Positions 1 through 8,308 of a stretch of DNA of 39,929 nt are shown piece by piece. Made by a program: the position numbers and the translations under genes. The notes below the pieces were generated by a model, which saw only the letters and a list, made by a program, of their open reading frames with translations, had not been told where the DNA came from and searched no databases. The stretch's first letter is position 1. Each line of letters begins with the position of its first letter. Where the stretch lies: NCBI GenBank assembly GCA_002050365.1, contig MWYZ01000072.1, forward strand, positions 1 through 39,929. Reading direction: 5' to 3'. This DNA is from Acidobacteria bacterium 28-1. Its GTDB lineage: Bacteria; Acidobacteriota; Blastocatellia; Pyrinomonadales; Pyrinomonadaceae.

Positions 1-2
1 GT

Positions 3-95
3 GTGGGGACGCACGCCACTGAAGAAATAATCAAACAGTATGTCAAAAATCAAGGCGAAGTAAATGATTCAAGTCAACCGAGTCTTTTCTTTTGA
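3..95 (+). pseudogene. tnpA: IS200/IS605-type transposase TnpA, 3' end only
   Basis: An open frame enters from the left window edge and stops at 93-95. The 30 visible residues (VGTHATEEIIKQYVKNQGE, then a Ser/Pro/Phe tail) resemble the C-terminal helix of Y1 (HUH) single-strand transposases, where a VG-x-x-x-EE-x-I-x-x-Y-x-x-x-Q pattern closes the domain. The catalytic Tyr and HUH residues lie outside the window, so intactness cannot be judged. An imperfect hairpin follows immediately, as expected for the right end of such an element. Recognition rests on about 20 residues and is moderate. Confidence 0.55.
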
Positions 96-97
96 TA

Positions 98-118
98 CCT
101 CGCGGCTCTGCCGCGCGG
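98..118 (+). repeat. Imperfect hairpin after tnpA (possible IS200-type right end)
   Basis: CCTCGCGGC and GCCGCGCGG pair around a TCT loop with one mismatch, 3 bases after the tnpA stop. IS200/IS605 elements end in subterminal hairpins recognised by TnpA, so this may be the right-end foldback. The cleavage site cannot be fixed from one end. Confidence 0.4.
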
Positions 119-491
119 AATTTCATTAAATTTTAGAATTTTGCTTTGTTAATCCATCATTTTGAACAGTGTTGTCAATCATTTTTAGAGCATTTCAATC
201 TTATTGGATTTGATAATACAAAAAGTTGTTGGCAATCTTTTATATCTATTGTCGCCTTCGTTTCCTCCACCAACGAAGGTGCCGCCGCCTGCGCCTACGC
301 CAAAGGAATCCTGCAAGGGCGACGGTTATTTCGCAGGATGAAGGATGAGGAATGAATAAAGCCGAATACGTTTATTAATTTCCTTTCTTAAATAAAAAAG
401 ATGGGTAAAGCGGATTGCTAATTACTCATTCCTTTTGTCGCTCACGCAACTTTCTTGATTATTTCTTAATCCTTGGCTAGTCATTATTTCT
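119..491. other. Non-coding stretch between IS remnant and VCBS-like gene
   Basis: No convincing gene. The only open frame (146-355, TTG start) has no ribosome site and no recognisable motif. A short heptamer-like array (AGGATGA AGGATGA GGAATGA, about 338-358) faces an inverted partner (ATTACTCATTCC, 420-431), a weak version of the hairpin arrays seen elsewhere in the window. Confidence 0.5.
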
Positions 492-1931
492 TCATTGCGA
501 AATATAACCGCTTGGAACGGGAATGTCTCCGCTTATTCCGAAATTGACAGCCGAGAAAGAACCATCAGAACTCCGCAGAATATACCAAAAACCATCTCGA
601 AAAACAGCTATATCCGATTTGCCGTCGCCGTCGTAGTCTGCCGGAACAGGCTTATCTATAGAAATTCCGAACGCTACGCCGATAAAACCATCACGGCTCC
701 TTTGCAAATACCAACCTCCGTTTGAAGGACGAAAAACGGCAATATCGGTTTTGCCGTCGCCGTCATAGTCAGCCGGGACAGGTGTATCATTGGAAGCACC
801 AAACTGAAACCCAATAAAACCGTCGCGGCTTCTGTTGATATACCAGCTGCTTACGCTCGGACGAAAAACGGCAATGTCGGTTTTACCGTCGCCGTCATAA
901 TCGCCTTGCGCGGTTTTATCGTTAGTTGTGCCGAATTGAGTAAAGACGAACGCGCCGTCAGAACTTTTTAAGTAATACCAAAAATTATTTGAAGGACGAT
1001 AAACGGCAAAATCCGATTTCAAATCGCCGTCATAATCGCCGACGACCGGTACATCTCCGCTCGCTCCAAATTGAACGTTCAGCGAGCCGCCGGAACTTTT
1101 CAAGACGTACCAGTAACCGGTCGAAGGTCGCCAAACGGCGTAATCGCTTTTGCCGTCGCCGTCGTAATCACCGGCGACGACTTTATCGCCAATCGTTCCG
1201 AACGGGACGGCTTGAAAACTGCCGTCCGTGCTGTTGAGGCTATACCAGTAGCCGTTTGACGGACGAAAAACGGCGACATCCGATTTACCGTCCGCATCAA
1301 AATTGGAGATTGCCGTTCCCGACAGAGTGCTTTTTTCCGAAGTATAAATATAATCGCCGGAAGTACTGCCGTCGCCGTTGGCGGCATTGCCCGAAACGTA
1401 AAAACTTACCTTGCCGACTCGCTGTGCGGGCGCCGTCCAATTAAATGTCCAAGACTTTGACCCAAACATGGAAGGAACAATGCCGTCAACTGTATGCTCG
1501 ACGTAAGAGCGTTGAATGCCGTTGACGATGCCGACAACAACCTGCGTTTGCGCGGGCGTTTGAGTCGGCAGATTATATGTGCCGACTCGTCTGCCTAAAC
1601 CGTCAACCGCCGTCAATTGAAATCCGTAAACAACCGCGTCCGCTTGGCTGGTGGTCACCGTTATCGGAATTTGCTGCCCGGGCAGATAATTAGCTGATAT
1701 GTTGGAAATCGAAACGCTGCCCGTACCGGAGTTAACTGGAAAATCGGAATGACAAGCCGTACAGTTGCTTTCATTCGGCGCACCCGTGTGCGAAGGTGTC
1801 GGACCGGATGCCGACGCGCGTACCTTTTCATAATTGGCGGAAAATTTGTGCAAACCAAAAACCGCAAAAATGGCGGCAATTAAAACGACGGCTAATTTAA
1901 TAAACTGAATTTTGCGCAAAACTACTGGCAT
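492..1931 (-). CDS. Secreted CxxCH 'choice-of-anchor V'-like protein with six VCBS/FG-GAP-like repeats
   Basis: 479 residues. An N-terminal hydrophobic signal segment (about residues 8-28) is followed by a domain with CTACH at residues 57-61, a single c-type haem-binding motif. Its context (GAPNESNC, then a beta-rich stretch) resembles the reelin-like choice-of-anchor V domain. From about residue 205 there are six repeats of about 45 residues, each with an acidic DxDGDGKSD calcium-binding-like loop, (V/I)AVFRPSNG-WY and an FG---D-PV strand, probably forming a beta-propeller. The start has GGGAG about 10 bases upstream. The gene is followed by no close partner on its strand; ppk upstream is separated by 123 bp. 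Function is unknown; an extracytoplasmic adhesion or redox-related role is only inference. The same repeat cassette closes two other proteins in the window (30672 and 32987). Confidence 0.8.
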   Translation of the reverse strand: MPVVLRKIQFIKLAVVLIAAIFAVFGLHKFSANYEKVRASASGPTPSHTGAPNESNCTACHSDFPVNSGTGSVSISNISANYLPGQQIPITVTTSQADAVVYGFQLTAVDGLGRRVGTYNLPTQTPAQTQVVVGIVNGIQRSYVEHTVDGIVPSMFGSKSWTFNWTAPAQRVGKVSFYVSGNAANGDGSTSGDYIYTSEKSTLSGTAISNFDADGKSDVAVFRPSNGYWYSLNSTDGSFQAVPFGTIGDKVVAGDYDGDGKSDYAVWRPSTGYWYVLKSSGGSLNVQFGASGDVPVVGDYDGDLKSDFAVYRPSNNFWYYLKSSDGAFVFTQFGTTNDKTAQGDYDGDGKTDIAVFRPSVSSWYINRSRDGFIGFQFGASNDTPVPADYDGDGKTDIAVFRPSNGGWYLQRSRDGFIGVAFGISIDKPVPADYDGDGKSDIAVFRDGFWYILRSSDGSFSAVNFGISGDIPVPSGYISQ

Positions 1932-2036
1932 TAGTTTAAAACTCCCAAAATTTTTTAGATTTTTTAACGACGATTATTTGATGTTTTAATTTTAATGAAA
2001 GTTTGAGAAATACGAATTGTGTAGAGTAAAATAAAT

Positions 2037-2054
2037 ATTCGTAATTCGTAATTG
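2037..2054. repeat. Single-arm heptamer array (ATTCGTA type)
   Basis: ATTCGTA ATTCGTA ATTG directly abuts the ppk stop codon. It has the same unit as the hairpin arms at 30595-30674 and 32912-32983, but no inverted partner nearby. Confidence 0.5.
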
Positions 2055-4181
2055 TCAAAAATTCCTCCCAACAAAATACATTTGCGAATCGAATTCCGCT
2101 TCTTCAGATTTCGCTACAATTTTTTGGTAAGTCCCGTCGGCGTTCAAAATTCGAGCGTTCACATTATCTTTCAGATAAATTTCCAAAATTTCCTGCTTGA
2201 TGCTTTCACGAAGCCGCGCATCGTTAATCGGCACAATCGCTTCGACACGGCGGTCAAGATTGCGGTGCATCCAATCCGCGCTGCCGATATAGATTTCCTC
2301 TTCGCCGCCGTTGGCAAAGTAAAAAATTCGGCTGTGTTCCAAGAATCTGCCGACGACGGAAATGACGCGGATGTTTTCCGAAAGCCCTTCGATGCCCGGA
2401 CGCAAAACGCAAATTCCGCGCACGATTAAATTAATTTTTACACCCGCCTGTGAAGCTCGATAAAGTGCGCGAATAATTTTATCGTCGGTTAAGCTGTTGA
2501 TTTTGACGATTATTCTCGCTTCCTTGCCGCTCAATTGATTTTCAATTTCGCGTTCAATTAGCTCAAGCATCTGCTCGCGCATGTTGATAGGCGCAATCAT
2601 CAGTTGGCGATATTCAGTTTGATAAGAATAGCCGGTCAAAAAGTTGAATAAATCGCTCGCATCTTCGCCGATTTCCGGGTCAGAGGTCAGCAGTCCTAAA
2701 TCGGTGTAAATGCGCGAAGTCGTCGGATTGTAATTGCCGGTGGCAAGATGGACGTAACGGCGCAAATCACCTTTTTCGCTTCGCACGACGAGCGTAACCT
2801 TCGAGTGTGTTTTAAGTCCGCGCATTCCGTAGATGACGTGAACACCTTCATTTTCCAGCCGCCGCGCCCACTCGATATTGTTTTCTTCGTCAAATCTCGC
2901 CTTTAATTCGACGAGCGCAGCAACCTGCTTTCCCTTCCGGCTGGCTTTCATCAAAGATTTAACAATCGGTGAATCTTTGCCGGTGCGGTAAAGGCAAATC
3001 TTAATGGCGCGAACATCTTCGTCTTCCGCTGCCGCATCAATGAAATCGGTAACGGTACTGTAAGCCGTAAACGGGTGATGAAGCAAAACGTCCTGCTTTT
3101 TTAACGTGTCGAAAATGTTTTCTTTTTGGCGCAGAGGTTTCGGAATCGAATAACGAATCGGCTTATCCTTCAAATCCGGTCGGTCAATCGAATAAAGCGT
3201 CATCAAATCGGGAATATTTAAAAATCCTTCGATCTGATAAACATCCTCGTCGGTTAAGCCGATTGATTTGGTCAGATTTTTTATCATTTCATCCGGCATC
3301 GAAGCACCGACTTCCAAACGAACCGGAAAACTAAAACGTCTCTGGTGATGCAGTTCGCGCTCCATCGTCCGCAAAATGTCGCCCGCTTCGTCTTCGCGCA
3401 ATTCGAGGTCGGCATCGCGCGTCAGGCGAAACAGAAAACACTTATTCGTCTGCATGTTTGGAAAAAGATAATGGACGTTTGCCGCGACGAGTTCGCCGAG
3501 CAGTGCAAATCTGGTTTCGCCGTCAATTATCGGAATCAGGCGCGGAACATTGGGCGGCAGTTTAATCCGCACAAACCGGTTGTCTTTGAACAAATATTCG
3601 AGTTTGCCGTGATCAAAATTGGGGTCCGGTTCGACAATCAAACCGATATTCAAACTCAAGTTTGAAACGTATGGAAACGGATGGCTCACGTCAACCGCCT
3701 GCGGCGTAAGAACGGGAAAGATATTTTTTAAGAAATAACTTTCAAGTTTCTTTTTATCTTCTCTGTTTAATTCCTTAAAGGGAACGAGCTTTATATCGTT
3801 TTCGGCAAGTTGCGGCAAAACTTTATTGTGCAGACAGCGCATCTGTTCGGCGAGCATCGGGCGCAGACGTTCGCGGATTGCGTTCAATTGTTCCTGCGCC
3901 GTCATACCGTCGCGCGACTTTTGGAGGATGCCTTCGGCGATTTGTTCCTTCAAACCGGAAACGCGAATCATAAAAAATTCGTCCAAATTTGTCGAGAAAA
4001 TCGAAAGAAACTTGAGCCGTTCGAGCAGCGGCGTGCTGTCGTCCAGTGCTTCTTCCAACACGCGGCGGTTAAATTCCAGCCAGCTCAACTCGCGGTTCGA
4101 GAGGTAACGCGAATCGTCAATCAGCAATAACTTTTTCGCTTTTTTCGGCTCATCTGCGGTTTTTTTGGCAATCGGATTCAT
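2055..4181 (-). CDS. ppk1: Polyphosphate kinase 1
   Basis: 708 residues, usual PPK1 length. PPK1 reversibly transfers the terminal phosphate of ATP onto inorganic polyphosphate, at the inner membrane or in the cytoplasm. The N-terminal domain shows RYLSNRELSWLEFN at about 25-38 and FLSIFSTNLDEFFMIR at about 58-73. The head domain follows, then the two phospholipase-D-like C domains. The putative autophosphorylated His is His459 (GLKTHSKVTLV) and the second catalytic His is His616 (LEHSRIFYF). The N-terminal 20 residues are Lys/Ala-rich and could be a non-conserved extension. It is transcribed divergently from the helicase gene, with a 354-bp gap. A possible promoter lies at 4275-4304. No obvious anomaly. 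Confidence 0.97.
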   Translation of the reverse strand: MNPIAKKTADEPKKAKKLLLIDDSRYLSNRELSWLEFNRRVLEEALDDSTPLLERLKFLSIFSTNLDEFFMIRVSGLKEQIAEGILQKSRDGMTAQEQLNAIRERLRPMLAEQMRCLHNKVLPQLAENDIKLVPFKELNREDKKKLESYFLKNIFPVLTPQAVDVSHPFPYVSNLSLNIGLIVEPDPNFDHGKLEYLFKDNRFVRIKLPPNVPRLIPIIDGETRFALLGELVAANVHYLFPNMQTNKCFLFRLTRDADLELREDEAGDILRTMERELHHQRRFSFPVRLEVGASMPDEMIKNLTKSIGLTDEDVYQIEGFLNIPDLMTLYSIDRPDLKDKPIRYSIPKPLRQKENIFDTLKKQDVLLHHPFTAYSTVTDFIDAAAEDEDVRAIKICLYRTGKDSPIVKSLMKASRKGKQVAALVELKARFDEENNIEWARRLENEGVHVIYGMRGLKTHSKVTLVVRSEKGDLRRYVHLATGNYNPTTSRIYTDLGLLTSDPEIGEDASDLFNFLTGYSYQTEYRQLMIAPINMREQMLELIEREIENQLSGKEARIIVKINSLTDDKIIRALYRASQAGVKINLIVRGICVLRPGIEGLSENIRVISVVGRFLEHSRIFYFANGGEEEIYIGSADWMHRNLDRRVEAIVPINDARLRESIKQEILEIYLKDNVNARILNADGTYQKIVAKSEEAEFDSQMYFVGRNF

Positions 4182-4274
4182 AATCTGAAATTTTAGAGAG
4201 CCGTTTGAGGAAAGGCAACAATTCGGATGTTAAATTTTCAATGGGAATCGCTTGAAAAGAATTCTCACACATAA

Positions 4275-4304
4275 AATTTACCAAAATTAACAGCTAACGG
4301 TCAA
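4275..4304 (-). promoter_or_regulatory. Possible sigma70-like promoter for ppk1
   Basis: On the minus strand TTGACC (4304-4299) is followed after 18 bases by TAAATT (4280-4275), about 95 bases before the ppk1 start. Consensus match only. Confidence 0.3.
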
Positions 4305-4383
4305 AGAAAAAGCGGCGCGGAGATTGAAAGATCGTGCCGCCCATTCTCCGTTAAGCAAATCTTTTTATCGTTTGTATAAATGT

Positions 4384-4413
4384 TTGAACCAAAATCTTCC
4401 GACATTTTATAGA
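4384..4413 (+). promoter_or_regulatory. Possible sigma70-like promoter for the DinG-type helicase
   Basis: TTGAAC, 18 bases, TATAGA, leaving a leader of about 115 bases before the GTG start. Consensus match only, in an AT-rich region where chance matches are frequent. Confidence 0.25.
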
Positions 4414-4535
4414 TTTCTCAAACAATTTGTTATGATTAAGATATTGCAGAAGTTCTTCAAAAAATGAAACATAACTTATAGAAAAAAGAGTATTTTAAGT
4501 CAATTTACCAAGCCAGCAACTGAATCAAATATAAC

Positions 4536-6524
4536 GTGGAAGAAATTTTCGGAAAAAACGGACTCATTGCCAAACATCACAAAGATTACGAATATCGCTT
4601 CGGTCAAATCAAAATGGCGGAAGCCGTGCTTCGAGCGTTTGAAGAAAAAAAACACTTAATCGTCGAAGCGGGAACCGGCACCGGCAAAACTCTCGCCTAT
4701 CTGGTGCCGGCAATTGCGGCGGCATTGGGGCAGAAAAAACGCATTATAATTTCGACGGGAACGAAAAATTTGCAGGCACAATTAATGGAAAAAGACATTC
4801 CGTTTTTGCAAAGAATTATGCCGAAGAAATTTACGGCGGCGTATATGAAAGGTCGTTCAAATTACGCCTGTTTATATCGCATCGGCAAGGCGGAAAATCA
4901 ACCGATTCTCGAAGGCTTGGACGAGATGGATTATTTCGACGAAATTCGTCATTGGACGCGAGAATCTCAAACCGGCGACCGCGCCGAACTGACGACTTTG
5001 CCGGAAAACCTCTCGTTTTGGGGCAGAATCAACGCCAAATCGGAGACTTGTCTCGGTCAAAAATGTCCCGATTTTGAGCCGTGTTTTATTACGCGAATGC
5101 GCGGGCGAGCTGACGAAGCCGACATCGTTATCGTCAATCATCATCTTTTCTTCGCCGACTTAAATCTTCGCGGCAATGAATATGGACGCGTTCTGCCGGA
5201 TTATTCTGCCGTAATTTTCGATGAGGCGCATTTAATTGAAGACATCGCCGCCGATTATTTCGGTTTTCAAGTTTCGACTTTTCAGATTGACGAACTCGTC
5301 CGCGACGCCGAAAATCTGCCGATAACCGACGCGATTGTCGTGCGCGATTTAACAAAACTCTCGGCGCGAATCATCGGACTCGCCGACCAATTCTGGACGC
5401 GGTTCATTCAAGGACGCGCTCAAGACGGACGATTTCCGCTTTTGCCGAATAGTTTTGCCGATAAAGTGCGCGGCGAAATTCAACCGACACCGCTTGGCGA
5501 AGCATATTTTGCTTTGGATTCGGCGTTAGAAAGATTGGAAACGGCGATTGACGTTTACGCCGATAAAATGACCGAAGCCGAAAGTCTCGTTCGCCGTGTT
5601 CGCCAGACCAAGTTCGATTTGGATTTCATCTGCTCGCAAGCCGAAAAAAATTACGTTTATTGGTTGGAGCGACGCGGTAGAGGAATGTTTCTCCGCGCTT
5701 CACCAATTGACGTTTCCACACTTTTGCAGGAAAAACTTTTCGACAAATTAGAAACCGTCGTTTTAACTTCGGCGACGCTTTCGACGAACGGCAAATTCAA
5801 TTTCATCAAAGACCGTTTAGGTTTAGAAGGTGAAAAAACCGCCACGATGCTCGCGCCTTCGTCTTTTGATTATCAAAAGCAGGCGGTAATTTATCTGCCG
5901 AAAGCGATGCCCGAACCGCGTGCGCCGGAATTTTCGCAAATGGCGGCTGGCGAAATCATCAAACTCCTGCAAGTTACAAACGGTCGCGCTTTTGTTCTTT
6001 CGACGAGTTTAAGCTCGATGAACACGCTTTACGAATTAGTTTCGATGCGCGTCAATTTCCCGTGCTTCGTGCAGGGACAGATGTCGAAAGCGGGAATTTT
6101 AGACAGATTTCGTCAAACGCCGAACGCGGTTTTGTTTGCGACATCTTCATTCTGGCAAGGCGTTGACGTGCAGGGCGAGCAGCTTTCCTGCGTGATAATT
6201 GACAAACTCCCGTTCGCCGTCCCGACCGACCCGATTGTCGCCGCCCGAACCCGTTTTATAGACGACAACGGCGGTAAATCGTTTTTCGATTACAGCGTTC
6301 CGCAAGCCGTCATAACTCTGAAACAGGGAATCGGGCGTTTAATCAGAAGCTCCAGCGACAAAGGCGTGATTGCGATTCTCGACTCTCGTTTAAAAACGAA
6401 ATCTTACGGCAGGGATTTTCTGAACAGTTTACCAAAGTGTAAAATAACGAGTGAACTCCAAGAAGTCGCGCAAATTTTCGGAGGTGAAGCGAATGGAAAC
6501 AGTTTTGTTAAACGAAATTATTGA
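4536..6524 (+). CDS. dinG: DinG/XPD-family ATP-dependent DNA helicase
   Basis: 662 residues. A superfamily 2 iron-sulphur helicase that would unwind DNA 5'-3' in repair, notably R-loops and replication blocks. Visible motifs: Walker A GTGTGKT at 46-52, DEAH box at 229-232, and motif VI QGIGRLIRS at about 597-605. Four cysteines between Walker A and the DEAH box (Cys112, 172, 177, 183) match the 4Fe-4S ligand pattern of XPD/DinG proteins, so the cluster is probably present. No exonuclease domain is fused. The start is GTG with no clear Shine-Dalgarno. The 3' end overlaps the start of the DUF5678 gene by 32 bp, so the two are probably co-transcribed. Confidence 0.93.
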   Translation: MEEIFGKNGLIAKHHKDYEYRFGQIKMAEAVLRAFEEKKHLIVEAGTGTGKTLAYLVPAIAAALGQKKRIIISTGTKNLQAQLMEKDIPFLQRIMPKKFTAAYMKGRSNYACLYRIGKAENQPILEGLDEMDYFDEIRHWTRESQTGDRAELTTLPENLSFWGRINAKSETCLGQKCPDFEPCFITRMRGRADEADIVIVNHHLFFADLNLRGNEYGRVLPDYSAVIFDEAHLIEDIAADYFGFQVSTFQIDELVRDAENLPITDAIVVRDLTKLSARIIGLADQFWTRFIQGRAQDGRFPLLPNSFADKVRGEIQPTPLGEAYFALDSALERLETAIDVYADKMTEAESLVRRVRQTKFDLDFICSQAEKNYVYWLERRGRGMFLRASPIDVSTLLQEKLFDKLETVVLTSATLSTNGKFNFIKDRLGLEGEKTATMLAPSSFDYQKQAVIYLPKAMPEPRAPEFSQMAAGEIIKLLQVTNGRAFVLSTSLSSMNTLYELVSMRVNFPCFVQGQMSKAGILDRFRQTPNAVLFATSSFWQGVDVQGEQLSCVIIDKLPFAVPTDPIVAARTRFIDDNGGKSFFDYSVPQAVITLKQGIGRLIRSSSDKGVIAILDSRLKTKSYGRDFLNSLPKCKITSELQEVAQIFGGEANGNSFVKRNY

Positions 6525-6819
6525 GAAAGCGGTGAACTTAAAGCCTGAAGAACGACAAAAATTGATTCGGGTTTTGCAGGAACAAGAAAGCCAACCGAAA
6601 ACAAACGGCGGAAAGGGTTACCTTCACCCGAACACTGTTTGGATTAAGGAACATCATACCGAATACGCCGGAAAATATGTTGCTTTGAAAGACGGCGAAT
6701 TAATTGCTTTCGGAAAAACAATCAAGGAAGCCGATTTGAAAGCCAAAGAAAAGGGCATGAAAAATTTGCTTTTAACCTATCTTCCGAGAGAAGACGAGGA
6801 ACTTTGGGGCGGTTGGTGA
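6493..6819 (+). CDS. DUF5678-like small protein
   Basis: 108 residues from the ATG at 6493, chosen because GGAGG sits 8 bases upstream; a longer frame to 6451 lies wholly inside dinG. The N-terminus is helical and charged (LLNEIIEKAVNLKPEERQKL), like antitoxin-type dimerisation segments. The C-terminal half has the DUF5678 signature W-x-x-x-H-x-x-x-Y-x-G-K-Y-V-A-L-x-D-G, then G-K-T-I-x-E-A and a closing LPREDEEL. DUF5678 proteins have no established function. It overlaps dinG by 32 bp and is followed after 2 bp by a retropepsin-like gene, so the two are probably translated from one transcript. A regulatory partner role is inference. Confidence 0.75.
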   Translation: METVLLNEIIEKAVNLKPEERQKLIRVLQEQESQPKTNGGKGYLHPNTVWIKEHHTEYAGKYVALKDGELIAFGKTIKEADLKAKEKGMKNLLLTYLPREDEELWGGW

Positions 6820-6821
6820 AA

Positions 6822-7232
6822 ATGTCTTACGAACTCGAATTTGAAAAACTCGTCAATTACGACACAGCCAAAATTGGCATTACGATAAGTGTCGAATTGC
6901 GGTTGGGTTTAGAAAGCGTAACTTTTGAAGCAAAGATAGATACCGGCGCGAGCTTTTGCATTTTTGCGCGAGAATATGGCGAAAAACTTGGACTTAGTAT
7001 TAAAGGTGGTTTCTTGCGGTATTTTAATACGACAACAGGCGGTTTTCGTGCTTTCGGTCACGGTATTACGCTGATAACCGAAGGTTTTGAATTTGGTTCA
7101 CAGGTTTTCTTTGCGGCTGACGAAAACTTTCAAACCAGTGTTCTAGGTACACACGGCTGGCTTGACCGCGTGATAATTGGCATCAACGATTACGAAGGCA
7201 ATCTTTATTTGAGCCGCTATGAAAGCAAATAA
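6822..7232 (+). CDS. Retropepsin-like aspartic protease
   Basis: 136 residues from ATG 6822; the upstream TTG at 6804 would add only six residues inside the previous gene. It carries one retroviral-type catalytic motif, FEAKIDTGASFCIF, near residue 45, and a C-terminal VLGTHGWLDRVIIGI segment. That segment matches the second conserved region (LG-x-x-G-W/F-L-D) of single-domain bacterial retropepsins, which act as homodimers. No signal peptide, so probably cytoplasmic. It starts 2 bp after the DUF5678 stop, and a 68-residue ORF follows after 3 bp. The tight spacing argues for a small functional cassette; the substrate is unknown. Confidence 0.75.
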   Translation: MSYELEFEKLVNYDTAKIGITISVELRLGLESVTFEAKIDTGASFCIFAREYGEKLGLSIKGGFLRYFNTTTGGFRAFGHGITLITEGFEFGSQVFFAADENFQTSVLGTHGWLDRVIIGINDYEGNLYLSRYESK

Positions 7233-7235
7233 AAA

Positions 7236-7442
7236 ATGAAAATTCCCGAAAGAATAGTTTGGGGCATTCAAAATTCCGTCGAGTTATTTTCGCGCCATCC
7301 GCTTTTAGCTTGGAACTTGCTGCGCCATCGTGAGGGTCATAAATTTTTTTGGCAAATAGTTGGCGGCGCAAACATAGGTTTTCGTACAACTAATGACGAT
7401 TGGAAAGAAGTCAAGAAAATGTTTCTGAATAAGTTTGCATAA
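7236..7442 (+). CDS. Small protein of unknown function
   Basis: 68 residues, starting 3 bp after the retropepsin stop in the same direction. Not recognised. It is rich in Trp, Phe and His (four Trp; SRHPLLAWNLLRHREGHKFFW) with net positive charge. It has no clear membrane span or signal peptide. It could be a third cassette member. Its short length and lack of a Shine-Dalgarno leave room for doubt, but the tight spacing and an aromatic composition unlike chance reading support expression. Confidence 0.5.
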   Translation: MKIPERIVWGIQNSVELFSRHPLLAWNLLRHREGHKFFWQIVGGANIGFRTTNDDWKEVKKMFLNKFA

Positions 7443-7486
7443 TGTAAAATTATGTTAACTATATTTTCAAAAAAGGATACACAAAT

Positions 7487-7888
7487 ATGAAAAATTTTTA
7501 TTTTCCGTCATTCGCACTGTTTATGCTTTTTTTGTTGTTCGGAAACTCATTCGCACAAGATAACAGTTCCATAACTTCAATTCAAAAAATTGACGATGAA
7601 AAGGTTTATAAACAAAGTGAAGTTGACCAAAAAGCAAAGATAACCAAGCGGTCGCATCCTTCAACCGATAGAATGTGCAGCAACGATTCAGGCTTAGTAC
7701 GGGTCTTAGTTGTTTTGCATAAATCGGGAAAGGTAAGCGATGTCAAATCTTTAAAATCTTCCGAGTGCCAGCGTTTCAACGAAAATTCCCTTGATTCGGC
7801 AAAAAAAATTAAATTCAATCCGGCAGTAAAAGATGGACAGCCTGTTTCCGTGTCGGTTATGGTTGAATTTACCTACCAAAGATTTTGA
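7487..7888 (+). CDS. Secreted TonB-C-like protein
   Basis: 133 residues with a clear signal peptide (FALFMLFLLFGNSFA, cleavage near residue 23). The C-terminal 75 residues have the TonB/energy-transducer C-terminal pattern: GLVRVLVVLHKSGKVSDVKS, a Cys, a short helix with A-K-K-I-K-F-N-P-A, and -DG-PVSV-VMVEFTY. There is no N-terminal membrane anchor or Pro-rich stalk, so it is not a full TonB. Such short periplasmic forms are common and uncharacterised. AAAGGA lies about 9 bases before the ATG. queD follows after 3 bp and may be co-transcribed. Confidence 0.75.
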   Translation: MKNFYFPSFALFMLFLLFGNSFAQDNSSITSIQKIDDEKVYKQSEVDQKAKITKRSHPSTDRMCSNDSGLVRVLVVLHKSGKVSDVKSLKSSECQRFNENSLDSAKKIKFNPAVKDGQPVSVSVMVEFTYQRF

Positions 7889-7891
7889 AAT

Positions 7892-8275
7892 ATGCCATCA
7901 TTTTACGAAGTAATGATTGAACGCCATTTCTCCAGCGCACACCAATTGCGCGGCTACAAGGGAAAGTGCGAGAATCTGCACGGACACAATTATAAAATCG
8001 AGATTTTCGCTCGCGGCGAAGAATTGAATAATATCGGATTGCTCATTGACTTCGGCGATTTGAAATCGGTGGCGGACGAGATTGTCAATTACCTAGACCA
8101 TCGGAATATCAACGAACTTCCGCCGTTTGATGAAGAGCTAAATCCTTCGGCGGAAAACTTAGCGCGATATATTTTGGAGTATATCGCTTCGCGGATTGAC
8201 GACGAAAGAGTGCAGGTTTATAAAGTGCGCTGTTACGAAACTCCGACCAGCATTGCAACGTATCAAGTCGAATAA
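7892..8275 (+). CDS. queD: 6-carboxytetrahydropterin synthase (QueD / PTPS family)
   Basis: 127 residues, typical for bacterial QueD. It converts 7,8-dihydroneopterin triphosphate to 6-carboxytetrahydropterin in queuosine (7-deazaguanine) biosynthesis. Zinc ligands His17 (SSAHQL), His30 and His32 (LHGHNY) are present. The nucleophile Cys26 sits four residues before HGH, as in QueD; CENLHGHN is the diagnostic spacing. The YETPTSIATY ending supplies the pterin-binding Glu. No other queuosine gene is in the window and no preQ1-type leader is possible in the 3-bp gap upstream. Confidence 0.93.
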   Translation: MPSFYEVMIERHFSSAHQLRGYKGKCENLHGHNYKIEIFARGEELNNIGLLIDFGDLKSVADEIVNYLDHRNINELPPFDEELNPSAENLARYILEYIASRIDDERVQVYKVRCYETPTSIATYQVE

Positions 8276-8308
8276 TCAACTAATAATTTCTGAAGTAAAA
8301 ATAAAATT

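Larger units (their letters stand above)
4182..4535. other. Divergent intergenic region ppk1 / helicase
   Basis: No gene seen in 354 bp. It should hold the promoters of both neighbours. Candidate elements are listed separately at 4275-4304 (minus) and 4384-4413 (plus). The stretch is AT-rich towards the helicase start. Confidence 0.5.

Noticed and set aside
146..355. Open frame of 69 residues after the IS200 remnant
   Set aside because: TTG start, no ribosome site, no motif, and part of it is repeat-like text (AGGATGA units).
989..1259. Open frames antisense to the VCBS-like gene
   Set aside because: Arg-rich readings opposite a strongly patterned repeat gene; repeats create long open frames on the other strand by periodicity. 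The same holds at 30675-31504 and 33100-33828.
7889..7891. preQ1 riboswitch before queD
   Set aside because: Only 3 bases separate queD from the preceding stop codon, so there is no room for a leader.
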